From the NCBI GenBank assembly GCA_035651455.1, contig DASRFR010000022.1:434001-498000 (forward strand): a DNA stretch of 64,000 nucleotides, read 5' to 3'. Under the pieces are notes generated by a model, which was given only the letters and a program-made list of their open reading frames with translations, did not search any database and was not told the origin of the DNA. Source of the stretch: DASRFR01 sp035651455. Lineage in GTDB: Bacteria; Acidobacteriota; Terriglobia; Terriglobales; Acidobacteriaceae. The position numbers were made by a program, and so were the translations under genes. Of this stretch, positions 52,119 through 59,931 are shown piece by piece (within the stretch, counting starts at the first letter, position 1; every line of letters begins with the position of its first letter).

Positions 52119-52317
52119 GAAAGCCGACCTGCCAGGTTGGTGATGGTGGTAACCGATTTTTGAACCAACACCAGAATGAACGGGGACTTGACTCGATTTT
52201 CGATCCGGTGAGCAACGTTCCGCCATGCGGAAATGCCTAAAGGGTCTCGGCGGGTTCCCACCGTCTACGACGGGTTCATTCTCGGCCCACCACACGGCTC
52301 AGTGGGTCGGCTTCTTT
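52119..52317 (+). ncRNA. ssrS: Candidate 6S RNA
   Basis: About 199 nt between zapA and lgt form one long rod. AAGCCGACC (52121-52129) pairs with GGTCGGCTT (52305-52313). TGGTGG (52144-52149) pairs with CCACCA (52287-52292). AGAATGAAC (52173-52181) pairs with GTTCATTCT (52274-52282). GGGGAC/GTTCCC and an apical TTCCGC-CAT-GCGGAA hairpin (52218-52232) lie inside. A small hairpin CCGTC-TAC-GACGG (52261-52273) lies on the 3' side of the central open region, as in known 6S RNAs. Length, position after zapA, a promoter ending 7 nt before the RNA, and a TTCTTTATA end all fit. 6S RNA binds sigma-70 polymerase in stationary phase. Confidence 0.72.
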
Positions 52318-52414
52318 ATATCCCCGCTCTCGCGAGGGTTAGAACCACTGACGATCTTCCATTCCTGCTAAACTTCTCCTAGCAAAACTGAGTACCAGAG
52401 CATCTAACAAAGCA

Positions 52415-53221
52415 GTGTTTCCACGACTCTTTCACATCGGCGCCTTCAGTCTGCCCACTTACGGATTTCTTGTGTCTATGGGTGTCCTGGTGGGCCTTTG
52501 GATCAGCGTACGAAATTCGCAGAAGCAGGGAATCGACCCCGACAAGGCCTGGAATCTTGGCATTCTCGTCGTTCTTGCCGGCATTGTCGGCGCCAAGGTC
52601 CTTCTGATTGTGAATGACTGGAGCTATTACACAAGCCATCCAGGCGAGATCTTCAGCGTAGGCACTTTGCAGGCGGGCGGCGTCTTTTCCGGAGGCTTGC
52701 TGGCCGCCTTGGCTGCGGCGATCTGGTATATCCGCAGCAATCGAATGCCAGCCCTCGCCACCTGTGACGCTTTTGCTCCTGGGCTGGCGCTCGGCCACGC
52801 TATCGGGCGGGTGGGATGCTTCGCTGCCGGTTGCTGCTGGGGCAAGCCGACGCACTCATTTCTCGGCGTGACCTTCACCAATCCTCTGGCCCATTCCTGG
52901 GTAGGCACTCCGCTCGGTGTGCCTCTTGAACCGACCCAGCTTTTCGAGTCGGCAGTGGAGTTGGCGAATTTTTTCCTGCTTACGTGGTTGTTTGCACGCA
53001 AAAAATTCGATGGCCAGATCATAGGGGCCTACCTGTTCCTCTATGGCATCGCGCGTTTCTTCCTCGAATTCATCCGTGACGATCCTGGCCGGGGCGAGGT
53101 ATTTGGCGGCGTCATGAGCGGTACACAACTGATCTCGATCGGCCTGGTCATTGCTGGCGGGGTGATCTGGTGGTTGCGCAGCGGATCGCCCCGACCCGTC
53201 CCCGCACAAGCCACACGGTAG
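52415..53221 (+). CDS. lgt: Prolipoprotein diacylglyceryl transferase
   Basis: 268 residues from GTG 52415. Multi-span membrane protein: LPTYGFLVSMGVLVGLWI is the first helix. The conserved Lgt signature is present as LALGHAIGRVGCFAAGCCWG, with the key Arg132 in GRVG. FLEFIRDDPGRGEVFGG lies near the C-terminus. It transfers diacylglycerol from phosphatidylglycerol to the lipobox cysteine of lipoproteins, for example those of the propeller and glycosidase lipoproteins in this window. It sits directly after the 6S RNA candidate. Confidence 0.95.
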   Translation: MFPRLFHIGAFSLPTYGFLVSMGVLVGLWISVRNSQKQGIDPDKAWNLGILVVLAGIVGAKVLLIVNDWSYYTSHPGEIFSVGTLQAGGVFSGGLLAALAAAIWYIRSNRMPALATCDAFAPGLALGHAIGRVGCFAAGCCWGKPTHSFLGVTFTNPLAHSWVGTPLGVPLEPTQLFESAVELANFFLLTWLFARKKFDGQIIGAYLFLYGIARFFLEFIRDDPGRGEVFGGVMSGTQLISIGLVIAGGVIWWLRSGSPRPVPAQATR

Positions 53222-53397
53222 ACGCCCGTAAGCGGCAATATACGCATCAAGAGCATCAGGCCCCCATACGCCGCTGGAACTTTCCGCATCGCCCTCCTGC
53301 GTGCATGACCCAGATACGCCGGCCGGATCAATCTTCAGCGGGTCTTCTCCAGTCCTGTATTCTTGTTGGTTCTTAGTGCAGTTCATTCCTGTATGGG

Positions 53398-54450
53398 ATG
53401 CTGCTGAATACTGAGAGCCATCAGCTGACCGCTGACCCGATGCCTCCAACTCCCGCGCAACTGGAGACCACTTCCGAGGACGCCGGCAAGCGTCTCGATC
53501 AATATCTGGTTTCGCGCCTCGCTGATGTCAGCCGTGCGCGCGTCCAGCAACTGATTGCGCAGAAGAAAGTGTTAGTCGATAATGCGGAGGCGAAAGCCTC
53601 TTTCCGTTTACGGGGAGGCGAGCGCATCTCGATTCTTGGACCGGCGCAGCTTCCGCCCTTGCGCGCCATAGCCGAAGATATTCCCCTGGACGTTGTTTAT
53701 GAAAATGATGATTTTGCTGTCATCAACAAGCCTGCCGGCATGATGGTGCACGCGGGCGCGGGTGCCACCGAGGACGAGCGCAATCGCGGCACTCTCGTAA
53801 ATGCCTTGTTGCACCGGTTCAACACACTTTCGGGTGTTGGGGGGCAGTTGCGCCCCGGCATCGTGCATCGCCTCGACCGCGGGACCAGCGGCCTCATGGT
53901 GGTTGCGAAAAATGATGAGGCCCACCGCAAACTCGCTCTCCAATTCTCCCGCCGCATGGCCAAAAAGACGTATGTCGCTCTGGTGCATGGCTGGCTCAAG
54001 CAGGACCGCGGAACTATTGCAACCAGCATCAGCCGCGACGTAGTTCGCCGCACTCGCATGACTACCCGCCGTTCCGGCGGTCGCGAAGCCATCACTCACT
54101 ATCAGGTTCAGCGCCGCCTCGAGACTCCATTCGGCAAATTCAGTCTCCTGGAAGTGAAAATCGACACGGGCCGTACTCACCAGATCCGAGTTCATTTGGC
54201 CTCCCTCGGGCATCCGGTTGTTGGCGATACCCTGTATGGCGCCCCCGAAAAGCTCACCTGGCAAGCTCAAAAGAAGGCAGGCAAGATTCCACAAACCCCT
54301 GCTTCACCTTTGTCGCTGTCCCGCAACTTTCTCCATTCCGCTTCTCTACAACTGCAGCATCCGCGAACCGGGTCGCCATTGTCCTTCTCCCGCCCACTCC
54401 CCCGGGAACTCCAAGAGTTCATCGCCCTTTTGGAGCAGAGTGCGGGTTAG
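53398..54450 (+). CDS. rluD: Ribosomal large-subunit pseudouridine synthase, RluD family
   Basis: 350 residues from ATG 53398 (ATG 53440 also possible). N-terminal S4 domain about 32-92 (GKRLDQYLVSRLADVSRARV). The catalytic domain has the active Asp160 in PGIVHRLDRGTSGLMVVAK and the family patches ALQFSRRMAKKTYVALVHGW and EVKIDTGRTHQIRVHLASLG. It isomerises uridine to pseudouridine in 23S rRNA helix 69 if truly RluD, though other RluA-family targets are possible. Confidence 0.9.
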   Translation: MLLNTESHQLTADPMPPTPAQLETTSEDAGKRLDQYLVSRLADVSRARVQQLIAQKKVLVDNAEAKASFRLRGGERISILGPAQLPPLRAIAEDIPLDVVYENDDFAVINKPAGMMVHAGAGATEDERNRGTLVNALLHRFNTLSGVGGQLRPGIVHRLDRGTSGLMVVAKNDEAHRKLALQFSRRMAKKTYVALVHGWLKQDRGTIATSISRDVVRRTRMTTRRSGGREAITHYQVQRRLETPFGKFSLLEVKIDTGRTHQIRVHLASLGHPVVGDTLYGAPEKLTWQAQKKAGKIPQTPASPLSLSRNFLHSASLQLQHPRTGSPLSFSRPLPRELQEFIALLEQSAG

Positions 54451-54470
54451 AGTTGCGCCCGGCTTGCGGC

Positions 54471-54476
54471 TATAAT
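54471..54476 (+). promoter_or_regulatory. TATAAT overlapping the start of the first VWA gene
   Basis: A perfect TATAAT spans 54471-54476 and overlaps the ATG at 54475. If it is a real -10, transcription starts near 54483 and translation would begin at the in-frame ATG 54487, a nearly leaderless message. No -35 is evident. Confidence 0.3.
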
Positions 54477-55701
54477 GAAATTTCCGATGAAAATTCGCTG
54501 GGCCATCCTTTGTACGACCGTGGCATTGGGGATATCGCTGTCTCATGCGCAGATTCCCGACCCCGACCTGCCAGCCGCTCCCTCGGCCACTAAGGATGCG
54601 ACAAGCAAAGCGCCACCAGCTCAGCAACGGCAGCCTGGCGAAGGAAAGAGCAAACCTCAAACCGCTCCGGCACCGGAATCTACGCCCGCTGCGCAGGCGG
54701 AGACCCCTTCCAAAGCTTCTGAGCAGCAGGCTAAATCGCCCTCCGCTACGGACCAGGAATCTCCGGACACTTCCAGCGAAAGCACAACGAGTGCACGAAC
54801 CGATACACAGCCGGGGTCATCAACTGCGCCCACCCAGGGCCGCAACGACGTCGACGAATCTCTGACCACTATCAAACGCCATGTCGACGAGGTGAATGTC
54901 GTCTTCACCGTCACCGACAAGCATGGCCGCTACGTGCGCGATCTTCATCGTGACGACTTCAAAGTGGTTGATGACCGCAAGCCCGCGGAACAGATTCGCA
55001 GTTTCAGCAGCCAGACCGATCTTCCTCTGCAGGTCGGGTTACTGATCGACGCCAGCAACTCGGTGCGTGACCGTTTCAAGTTCGAGCAGGAATCGGCTAT
55101 CCAGTTCTTGAACCAGACCGTTCGGCAACGCTACGACAAAGCCTTCGTGATTGGGTTTGACGTAACTCCCGAAGTCACCCAAGACTTCACCGACAATACA
55201 GAATCTCTCTCGCGTGGAGTTCGTGCCCTTCGTCCGGGCGGCGGCACTGCCATGTACGACGCTCTCTACTACGCTTGCCGCGACAAACTGGCCAAGGTGC
55301 AGCAGGCTGGACCGGTACGGCGCGCCATCATTCTTCTGAGCGATGGCGAAGATAACCAGAGCCACGTGACTCGCGAAGAAGCCATTGAAATGGCGCAGCG
55401 CGTTGAAGTGATCATCTACACCATCAGCACCAATGTCAGCGGGATGAAGCATCAGGGAGACAAGGTCCTGGAGCGCATTGCCGAAGCTACCGGAGGCCGC
55501 GCATTCTTCCCGTTTCAGATTCGCGACGTGGCCGACGCTTTTGCCGAGATCCAGGACGAGTTGCGCAGCCAGTACGCCATCTCTTACAAGCCGGCGGATT
55601 TTGCCGCTGACGGGCGCTATCGCACTATTGAGATTCTCGCCCAGAATCACAAGGGACTGCACGTCCGCGCCCGGCGCGGTTACTTCGCTCCTTCCCAGTA
55701 G
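54475..55701 (+). CDS. Secreted VWA-domain protein, acidobacterial type (paralog 1)
   Basis: 408 residues from ATG 54475, or start at ATG 54487 if the TATAAT at 54471 is a promoter. Signal peptide (IRWAILCTTVALGISLSHAQ). An Ala/Pro/Ser/Gln-rich linker of about 110 residues follows, then a VWA domain with an intact MIDAS (VGLLIDASNSVRDRF), a later Asp (AIILLSDGEDNQSHV) and Gly-rich regions. The segment NVVFTVTDKHGRYVRDLHRD is the typical start of the TIGR03436 family. Likely extracellular and ligand- or cell-binding. Three such genes occur within 4.2 kb. Confidence 0.9.
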   Translation: MKFPMKIRWAILCTTVALGISLSHAQIPDPDLPAAPSATKDATSKAPPAQQRQPGEGKSKPQTAPAPESTPAAQAETPSKASEQQAKSPSATDQESPDTSSESTTSARTDTQPGSSTAPTQGRNDVDESLTTIKRHVDEVNVVFTVTDKHGRYVRDLHRDDFKVVDDRKPAEQIRSFSSQTDLPLQVGLLIDASNSVRDRFKFEQESAIQFLNQTVRQRYDKAFVIGFDVTPEVTQDFTDNTESLSRGVRALRPGGGTAMYDALYYACRDKLAKVQQAGPVRRAIILLSDGEDNQSHVTREEAIEMAQRVEVIIYTISTNVSGMKHQGDKVLERIAEATGGRAFFPFQIRDVADAFAEIQDELRSQYAISYKPADFAADGRYRTIEILAQNHKGLHVRARRGYFAPSQ

Positions 55702-55765
55702 TTCGGCGCTAAAACGGCTCCATCGGCTTTGAGGTGCTGACGATTGGCAATCATTGGGTGCAGCT

Positions 55766-56194
55766 ATGCCAGGCTACTCCGGCACTCCGCTTCCGAAAAA
55801 GCTCGGCATCAAGAGCGGCGCCCGCGTCGCACTTCTGAACATGCCAGCGAACGTCAGGGGCGAACTGAAGTCCGCGCTTGCGACGTGTAAAGTTCTTAGT
55901 GGAGACGAGAAGTCTCTCGACTTTATCTCTCTCTTCGTGAACTCGCAGCGAGAACTCAAGAAGAACTTTTCGCAAGTGAGCCGCCAACTCGCGCCTTGTG
56001 GAATGCTTTGGGTCTCGTGGCCGAAGAAAAGTTCAGGATTAGCGTCGGATCTGGATGAGAATATCGTCCGAGAGATTGGTTTGAATGCGGGTCTGGTCGA
56101 TGTGAAGGTTTGCGCCGTCGACGATGTCTGGTCAGGGCTGAAGTTTGTATTTCGCCTGAAGGATCGCCCGGCAAAATCCCCGGCTAGGAAATAG
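55766..56194 (+). CDS. DUF3052 family protein
   Basis: 142 residues from ATG 55766. The start MPGYSGTPLPKKLGIKSGAR is typical of the family. It is small, mixed alpha/beta, with FISLFVNSQRELKKNFSQVS and LAPCGMLWVSWPKKSSGLAS. It sits between the two acidobacterial VWA genes, on the same strand as the first and convergent with the second. No biochemical function is known to me. Confidence 0.88.
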   Translation: MPGYSGTPLPKKLGIKSGARVALLNMPANVRGELKSALATCKVLSGDEKSLDFISLFVNSQRELKKNFSQVSRQLAPCGMLWVSWPKKSSGLASDLDENIVREIGLNAGLVDVKVCAVDDVWSGLKFVFRLKDRPAKSPARK

Positions 56195-56214
56195 AGGCGC
56201 CGGAGTGTTTTTAG

Positions 56215-57243
56215 TCAGTCTGCTTCTCGCCGAATTGCGTAATACCCGCTCCGCGCCTGCACCTTGTAATCTTTCTGCTTGGGATGAATTTCAACCTTAC
56301 GGAAGGTGCCGTCAAGCTTGGCATTGGTTGACGTGTAACCGATGTTGTATTGACTGCGCAGTTCCTGCGCGATCTGGTTAAAAGCATCTTTGAGCTTTTC
56401 GATTTTGTTGCCCACCTCGATCATCCGGCCCCCGGTTTCGCTCGTGAGTTCTTTCATCTGGCGATCACCCGAGTAGCCCCCGAATCCATAAAACCCACGG
56501 TCGGCAATGAGCAGCACATACGCGATGGAGTCCGCTTTCTGTGCCGCTTCCACTGCATCTTTCACCTTGTAATGGCTGCCCTGATCCTCGCCGTCGGTCA
56601 GGATGATCATCGCCTTGCGGCCTACTTCCTTTGCCAGTTCATCATGCGAAGCGAGGTACACGGCGTCATACAGTAGTGTGCCCTTGGGACTGCCGGAGCA
56701 GGGAATCGGCCCGCCGCCGGCTCCCGGCAATCCGCCGCAGCTCGAAGGCGGCGCGTTGATCTTTGCCTGGTTCAACGCCGTCCGCAGCAGGTGCGTCGAA
56801 TTCGTGAAGTCCTGCAACAGGTCCACGTCCACGTCGAAGCTAATAACGAAAGCCTCGTCCTTGGGGCGCAGGATGTCCTGCAGAAACGCTGCTCCAACTT
56901 CCTTTTCCATGTCCAGCACGCGCTGCTGGCTACCGCTGGAATCGATCAGAATTCCCAATGTCAACGGCAGGTTCGATTCTGCGGTGAAGTACTTGATGGT
57001 CTGTGGCTTGCCATCCTCGAAGATGTCGAAATCGTTTTTCGTAAGGCTGGGAATCAACGCTCCATGTTTGTCCTTCACGTTGAAGAACAACTGGACAACG
57101 TTCACGTTCACCTTCAGCGTTTCCATCGATTGTTCGTCATCCGATTTTTGGGAACGCTGCTGGGAAGCGTCCTGGCCCACAGCCATTCCGGCCAGAAGCA
57201 GTAAAGGCAGGGCTAGTACCTGAAAAGCCAAGGATTTGCGCAT
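56215..57243 (-). CDS. Secreted VWA-domain protein, acidobacterial type (paralog 2)
   Basis: 342 residues from ATG 57243. Signal peptide (FQVLALPLLLLAGMAVGQ). VWA domain with a complete MIDAS (LGILIDSSGSQQRV) and a second site in MIILTDGEDQGSHYKVKDAV. Family start NVNVVQLFFNVKDKHGALIP. There is a Cys/Gly insert (PSSCGGLPGAGGGPIPCSGS). Shorter than paralogs 1 and 3. It is divergent from paralog 3, about 116 nt apart, possibly sharing a regulatory region. Confidence 0.9.
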   Translation of the reverse strand: MRKSLAFQVLALPLLLLAGMAVGQDASQQRSQKSDDEQSMETLKVNVNVVQLFFNVKDKHGALIPSLTKNDFDIFEDGKPQTIKYFTAESNLPLTLGILIDSSGSQQRVLDMEKEVGAAFLQDILRPKDEAFVISFDVDVDLLQDFTNSTHLLRTALNQAKINAPPSSCGGLPGAGGGPIPCSGSPKGTLLYDAVYLASHDELAKEVGRKAMIILTDGEDQGSHYKVKDAVEAAQKADSIAYVLLIADRGFYGFGGYSGDRQMKELTSETGGRMIEVGNKIEKLKDAFNQIAQELRSQYNIGYTSTNAKLDGTFRKVEIHPKQKDYKVQARSGYYAIRREAD

Positions 57244-57359
57244 GCAGGAAATCTCTTGAGGAACTTTGCTAGTCTATCCTTGCAACGTTAGATGCACCAA
57301 ATCGAGTCTATTGACAGTGGAATCGTGGGATACTTAAGAGCGGCGAGAGAGGATTCATC

Positions 57360-58682
57360 GTGGCCGGACTCAGTACCAGGAAGCTTCTTATCCTTTTGGG
57401 CTTAGTGCTTTGCGTGCTTGGAGTCTGGCTCTACGGACAGCAGACCGGTTCCTCTTCACAGGATCAGGGCATTCCCGACGCGCCATCGGCAACCCGCCCG
57501 GCGCAACCCTTTCCCACCCCGCCGCCAAATCGCCAGCCGTCGCCAAATTCACCAACGGAAAACCCCGCACCTCCGGACAGTTCTTCGGCTCCGGAGAACA
57601 ACCCGCCAACTCCTGGCGCCCCCACCGAAGGAGAGACGAACCCTCCCCCGGCAATGCCGCCAGTTACCACCGTGCCAGCGGGCAGTGTTCCAGAAAGCAA
57701 CACGTCGCAGCAGGACCTCTACAAGCTGTCGGTAAACCTCAATTTCGTGCAGGTACCGGTCACGGTAAAGGACAATGATGGCCGTCTCGTTGCCGGTCTG
57801 CAGGCCAAGGACTTTACCGTCCTCGAGGATGGCGTCCGGCAGCCACTTAAGTTCTTTACCAGCGATCCGTTCGTGATGTCCGCCGCCGTCATCGTCGATC
57901 TGGGCATGCCCGACGTGGCCGTGCAGAAGGTGAACCGCACCTACTCCGCGCTCCAAGGCGCCTTCAGTCCTTATGACGAGGTTGCCCTCTACAGCTACAG
58001 CAGCACTGTGGGCCGCATCAGCGGATTCACGTCGGCCGACCAGAAGCTGACCGCCACCCTGAATCAACTCAAGACCAATCGCGGGCGCAACAATGGACCG
58101 CCCGTGCTGACCGGACCTCTCGCATCGGGTCCTACCATCAACAACGTGCCGGTCGATCAGCCGGTGCAACCGGTGATCACGCCGCCCAAAGAGGCGCATG
58201 TCCTGAACGATGCCATGTTGCTCGCGGCCCTCGATCTGAGCAAGCGTCCTCGGGACCGCCGGAAGGTGATTTTCGTTATCAGCGAGGGCCGTGAGCTTGG
58301 CAGCAGCGCCAGCTACGCGGATGTCATGAAAGTTCTGCTATCCAATAACATCATGGTGTATGCCATAGGGGTTGAGGGGGCGGCTCTGCCCGGCTATGGC
58401 AAGCTGCAGCGCCTCGCCCATCTTCCCCGCTACGGCTACAGCGACATCCTTCCCAAATACGCCAACGCGACTGGTGGAGAGGTCTTCAACGAGCTGTCAG
58501 CCTCTGACATTGAACAGGCCTATGCTATGGCTCTGGGGGATGCTCGCAACCAATACACTCTTGGATACACTACCCGCGCCACTCCCAGCAGCAAGTACCG
58601 CGATATCGAAGTGCGCGTCCATCGTCCCAATGTGAAGGTCACAGCCAAGGCCGGATACTACCCGCTGCCGCCGGGGAAATAA
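57360..58682 (+). CDS. Secreted VWA-domain protein, acidobacterial type (paralog 3, MIDAS lost)
   Basis: 440 residues from GTG 57360, with AGAGAGGA upstream. An N-terminal hydrophobic helix (KLLILLGLVLCVLGVWLYG) serves as signal or anchor. A Pro/Asn-rich linker of about 80 residues follows. The VWA domain at about 120-410 begins VNLNFVQVPVTVKDNDGRLV, but at the MIDAS position it has VIVDLGMPDVAVQ, lacking DxSxS. The metal-dependent ligand binding of the other two paralogs is probably lost, or the site differs. It could be a non-canonical or structural relative. Confidence 0.87.
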   Translation: MAGLSTRKLLILLGLVLCVLGVWLYGQQTGSSSQDQGIPDAPSATRPAQPFPTPPPNRQPSPNSPTENPAPPDSSSAPENNPPTPGAPTEGETNPPPAMPPVTTVPAGSVPESNTSQQDLYKLSVNLNFVQVPVTVKDNDGRLVAGLQAKDFTVLEDGVRQPLKFFTSDPFVMSAAVIVDLGMPDVAVQKVNRTYSALQGAFSPYDEVALYSYSSTVGRISGFTSADQKLTATLNQLKTNRGRNNGPPVLTGPLASGPTINNVPVDQPVQPVITPPKEAHVLNDAMLLAALDLSKRPRDRRKVIFVISEGRELGSSASYADVMKVLLSNNIMVYAIGVEGAALPGYGKLQRLAHLPRYGYSDILPKYANATGGEVFNELSASDIEQAYAMALGDARNQYTLGYTTRATPSSKYRDIEVRVHRPNVKVTAKAGYYPLPPGK

Positions 58683-58849
58683 GGTTTAACTGACACCCGG
58701 CGAGTTGCCGACCGCGACCCCTTAGTAACCCTGGTAACCTGCCGGTGAGCCCGCCGCATATGGTATAAAACCAGCAGCACCAACAAGCTAATTTTCCGTA
58801 AGGCGTCTGCGGGTCGTGGACCGCCTGCGGCAGGTTTTTGAGGAAGCTC

Positions 58850-59437
58850 TTGAGTTTCATCAACTTTGCAGCCCGCGAGATCAACTGCAAGATCGTCTAC
58901 TACGGCGCCGGTTTGGGTGGCAAAACCACCAATCTGCAGTTCATTTATCAGAAAACTGCCGAGCAACAGAAGGGCAAGATGATCTCGCTGGCGACCGAGA
59001 CGGAGCGCACCCTCTTCTTCGATTTCCTCCCTCTCGATCTGGGCTCTGTCCGCGGTTTCAAGACCCGTATTCACCTCTACACTGTTCCCGGACAGGTTTT
59101 CTATGATGCCAGCCGCAAGCTGATTCTGCGTGGTGTGGATGGCATCGTGTTCGTAGCTGACTCGCAAGAAGAGCGCATGGACGCCAACGTCGAGGCGCTC
59201 GACAACCTGATGTCGAACCTGAAAGAGCACGGCTACGACTTCCACAAAATCCCCTACGTTTTGCAGTTGAACAAGCGGGACCTGCCCAACGTTTTGCCGG
59301 TGGATTCACTGTCCAAAGAACTAAAGAAAAAGAATGAGCCGGTTATTGAAGCCATCGCCTTTCAGGGGCAGGGCGTTTTCGAAACTCTCAAAGAGATAGC
59401 CAGGCAGGTGCTCACCGAACTGAAGCAGGGTGGGTAG
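58850..59437 (+). CDS. mglA: MglA-family small GTPase
   Basis: 195 residues from TTG 58850, supported by GAGG 6 nt before; this equals the Myxococcus MglA length (a TTG at 58838 adds 4). P-loop GAGLGGKTTN at residues 19-28, a switch II-like TVPGQVFYDAS (79-89), and NKRD at 141-144. MglA is a Ras-like polarity switch that recruits motility or envelope machinery to one pole. Its usual partner MglB (roadblock domain) is not in the window. The start region and length strongly support the family. Confidence 0.93.
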   Translation: MSFINFAAREINCKIVYYGAGLGGKTTNLQFIYQKTAEQQKGKMISLATETERTLFFDFLPLDLGSVRGFKTRIHLYTVPGQVFYDASRKLILRGVDGIVFVADSQEERMDANVEALDNLMSNLKEHGYDFHKIPYVLQLNKRDLPNVLPVDSLSKELKKKNEPVIEAIAFQGQGVFETLKEIARQVLTELKQGG

Positions 59438-59726
59438 GTTCAGTCGCTGTTCTCTCAGGTCCTTTCCGGCGAACTACTTCCAAAAAGCTGTGTGTGATGC
59501 GTGCAATTCTGAGTGTCCCTCGCAAGTCTTCGAGGGAGGCTTGCCGCACCAGGCGACCGCTGTCGAAACGCACGGCAAGAGGTTTACGAGTATGCAGACG
59601 CTCGCGCAACTCTGAGAACGTTGGTTTCTCCGGAGTTTCCTTGATTTCCTCCAGGAGATAGTCAAAAGGTATATGCCGGCTATAGCGGCACGCGCGTTCA
59701 GGCCCCGGTGTAAGGCGTCTGGAACA
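59412..59726 (-). other. Protein-like open stretch without a good start (possible gene remnant)
   Basis: On the minus strand a frame runs open from just after the stop at 59727-59729 to a stop at 59412-59414, overlapping the end of mglA by 26 nt. It reads as a plausible protein (FDYLLEEIKETPEKPTFSEL, then HTRKPLAVRFDSGRLVRQAS and ITHSFLEVVRRKG), but there is no ATG, GTG or TTG early. It may be a decayed gene or a real one with an unusual start. No family recognised. Confidence 0.25.
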
Positions 59727-59931
59727 TCACAGAATGAATATCTTCGGAATGTTCCTGGCATATTTTCATGTTATCCACCTCTCACCGCTACGAACATCCA
59801 CATGTGAGGTCCACCAACATCAGGAAATGACGAGATACTTTTTTCCGAAAAAAAGGGCACCTTTTCAGGCGCCCTTGTCGATGAGGAGAATGCACGCGGT
59901 TACGTGTCAACTGCCTCTTCAAAAACTCTGA
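59438..59931. other. Region between mglA and the AAA ATPase gene
   Basis: About 494 nt. It holds the open stretch described separately and the intrinsic terminator of the AAA ATPase gene near 59846-59876. No tRNA or other RNA recognised. Confidence 0.5.
59846..59876 (-). terminator. Rho-independent terminator of the AAA ATPase gene
   Basis: On the minus strand AAGGGCGCC (complement of 59868-59876) and GGTGCCCTT (complement of 59853-59861) form a 9-bp stem with one G-T pair and a TGAAAA loop, followed by TTTTTC. It starts about 55 nt after the ATPase stop. Confidence 0.85.
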
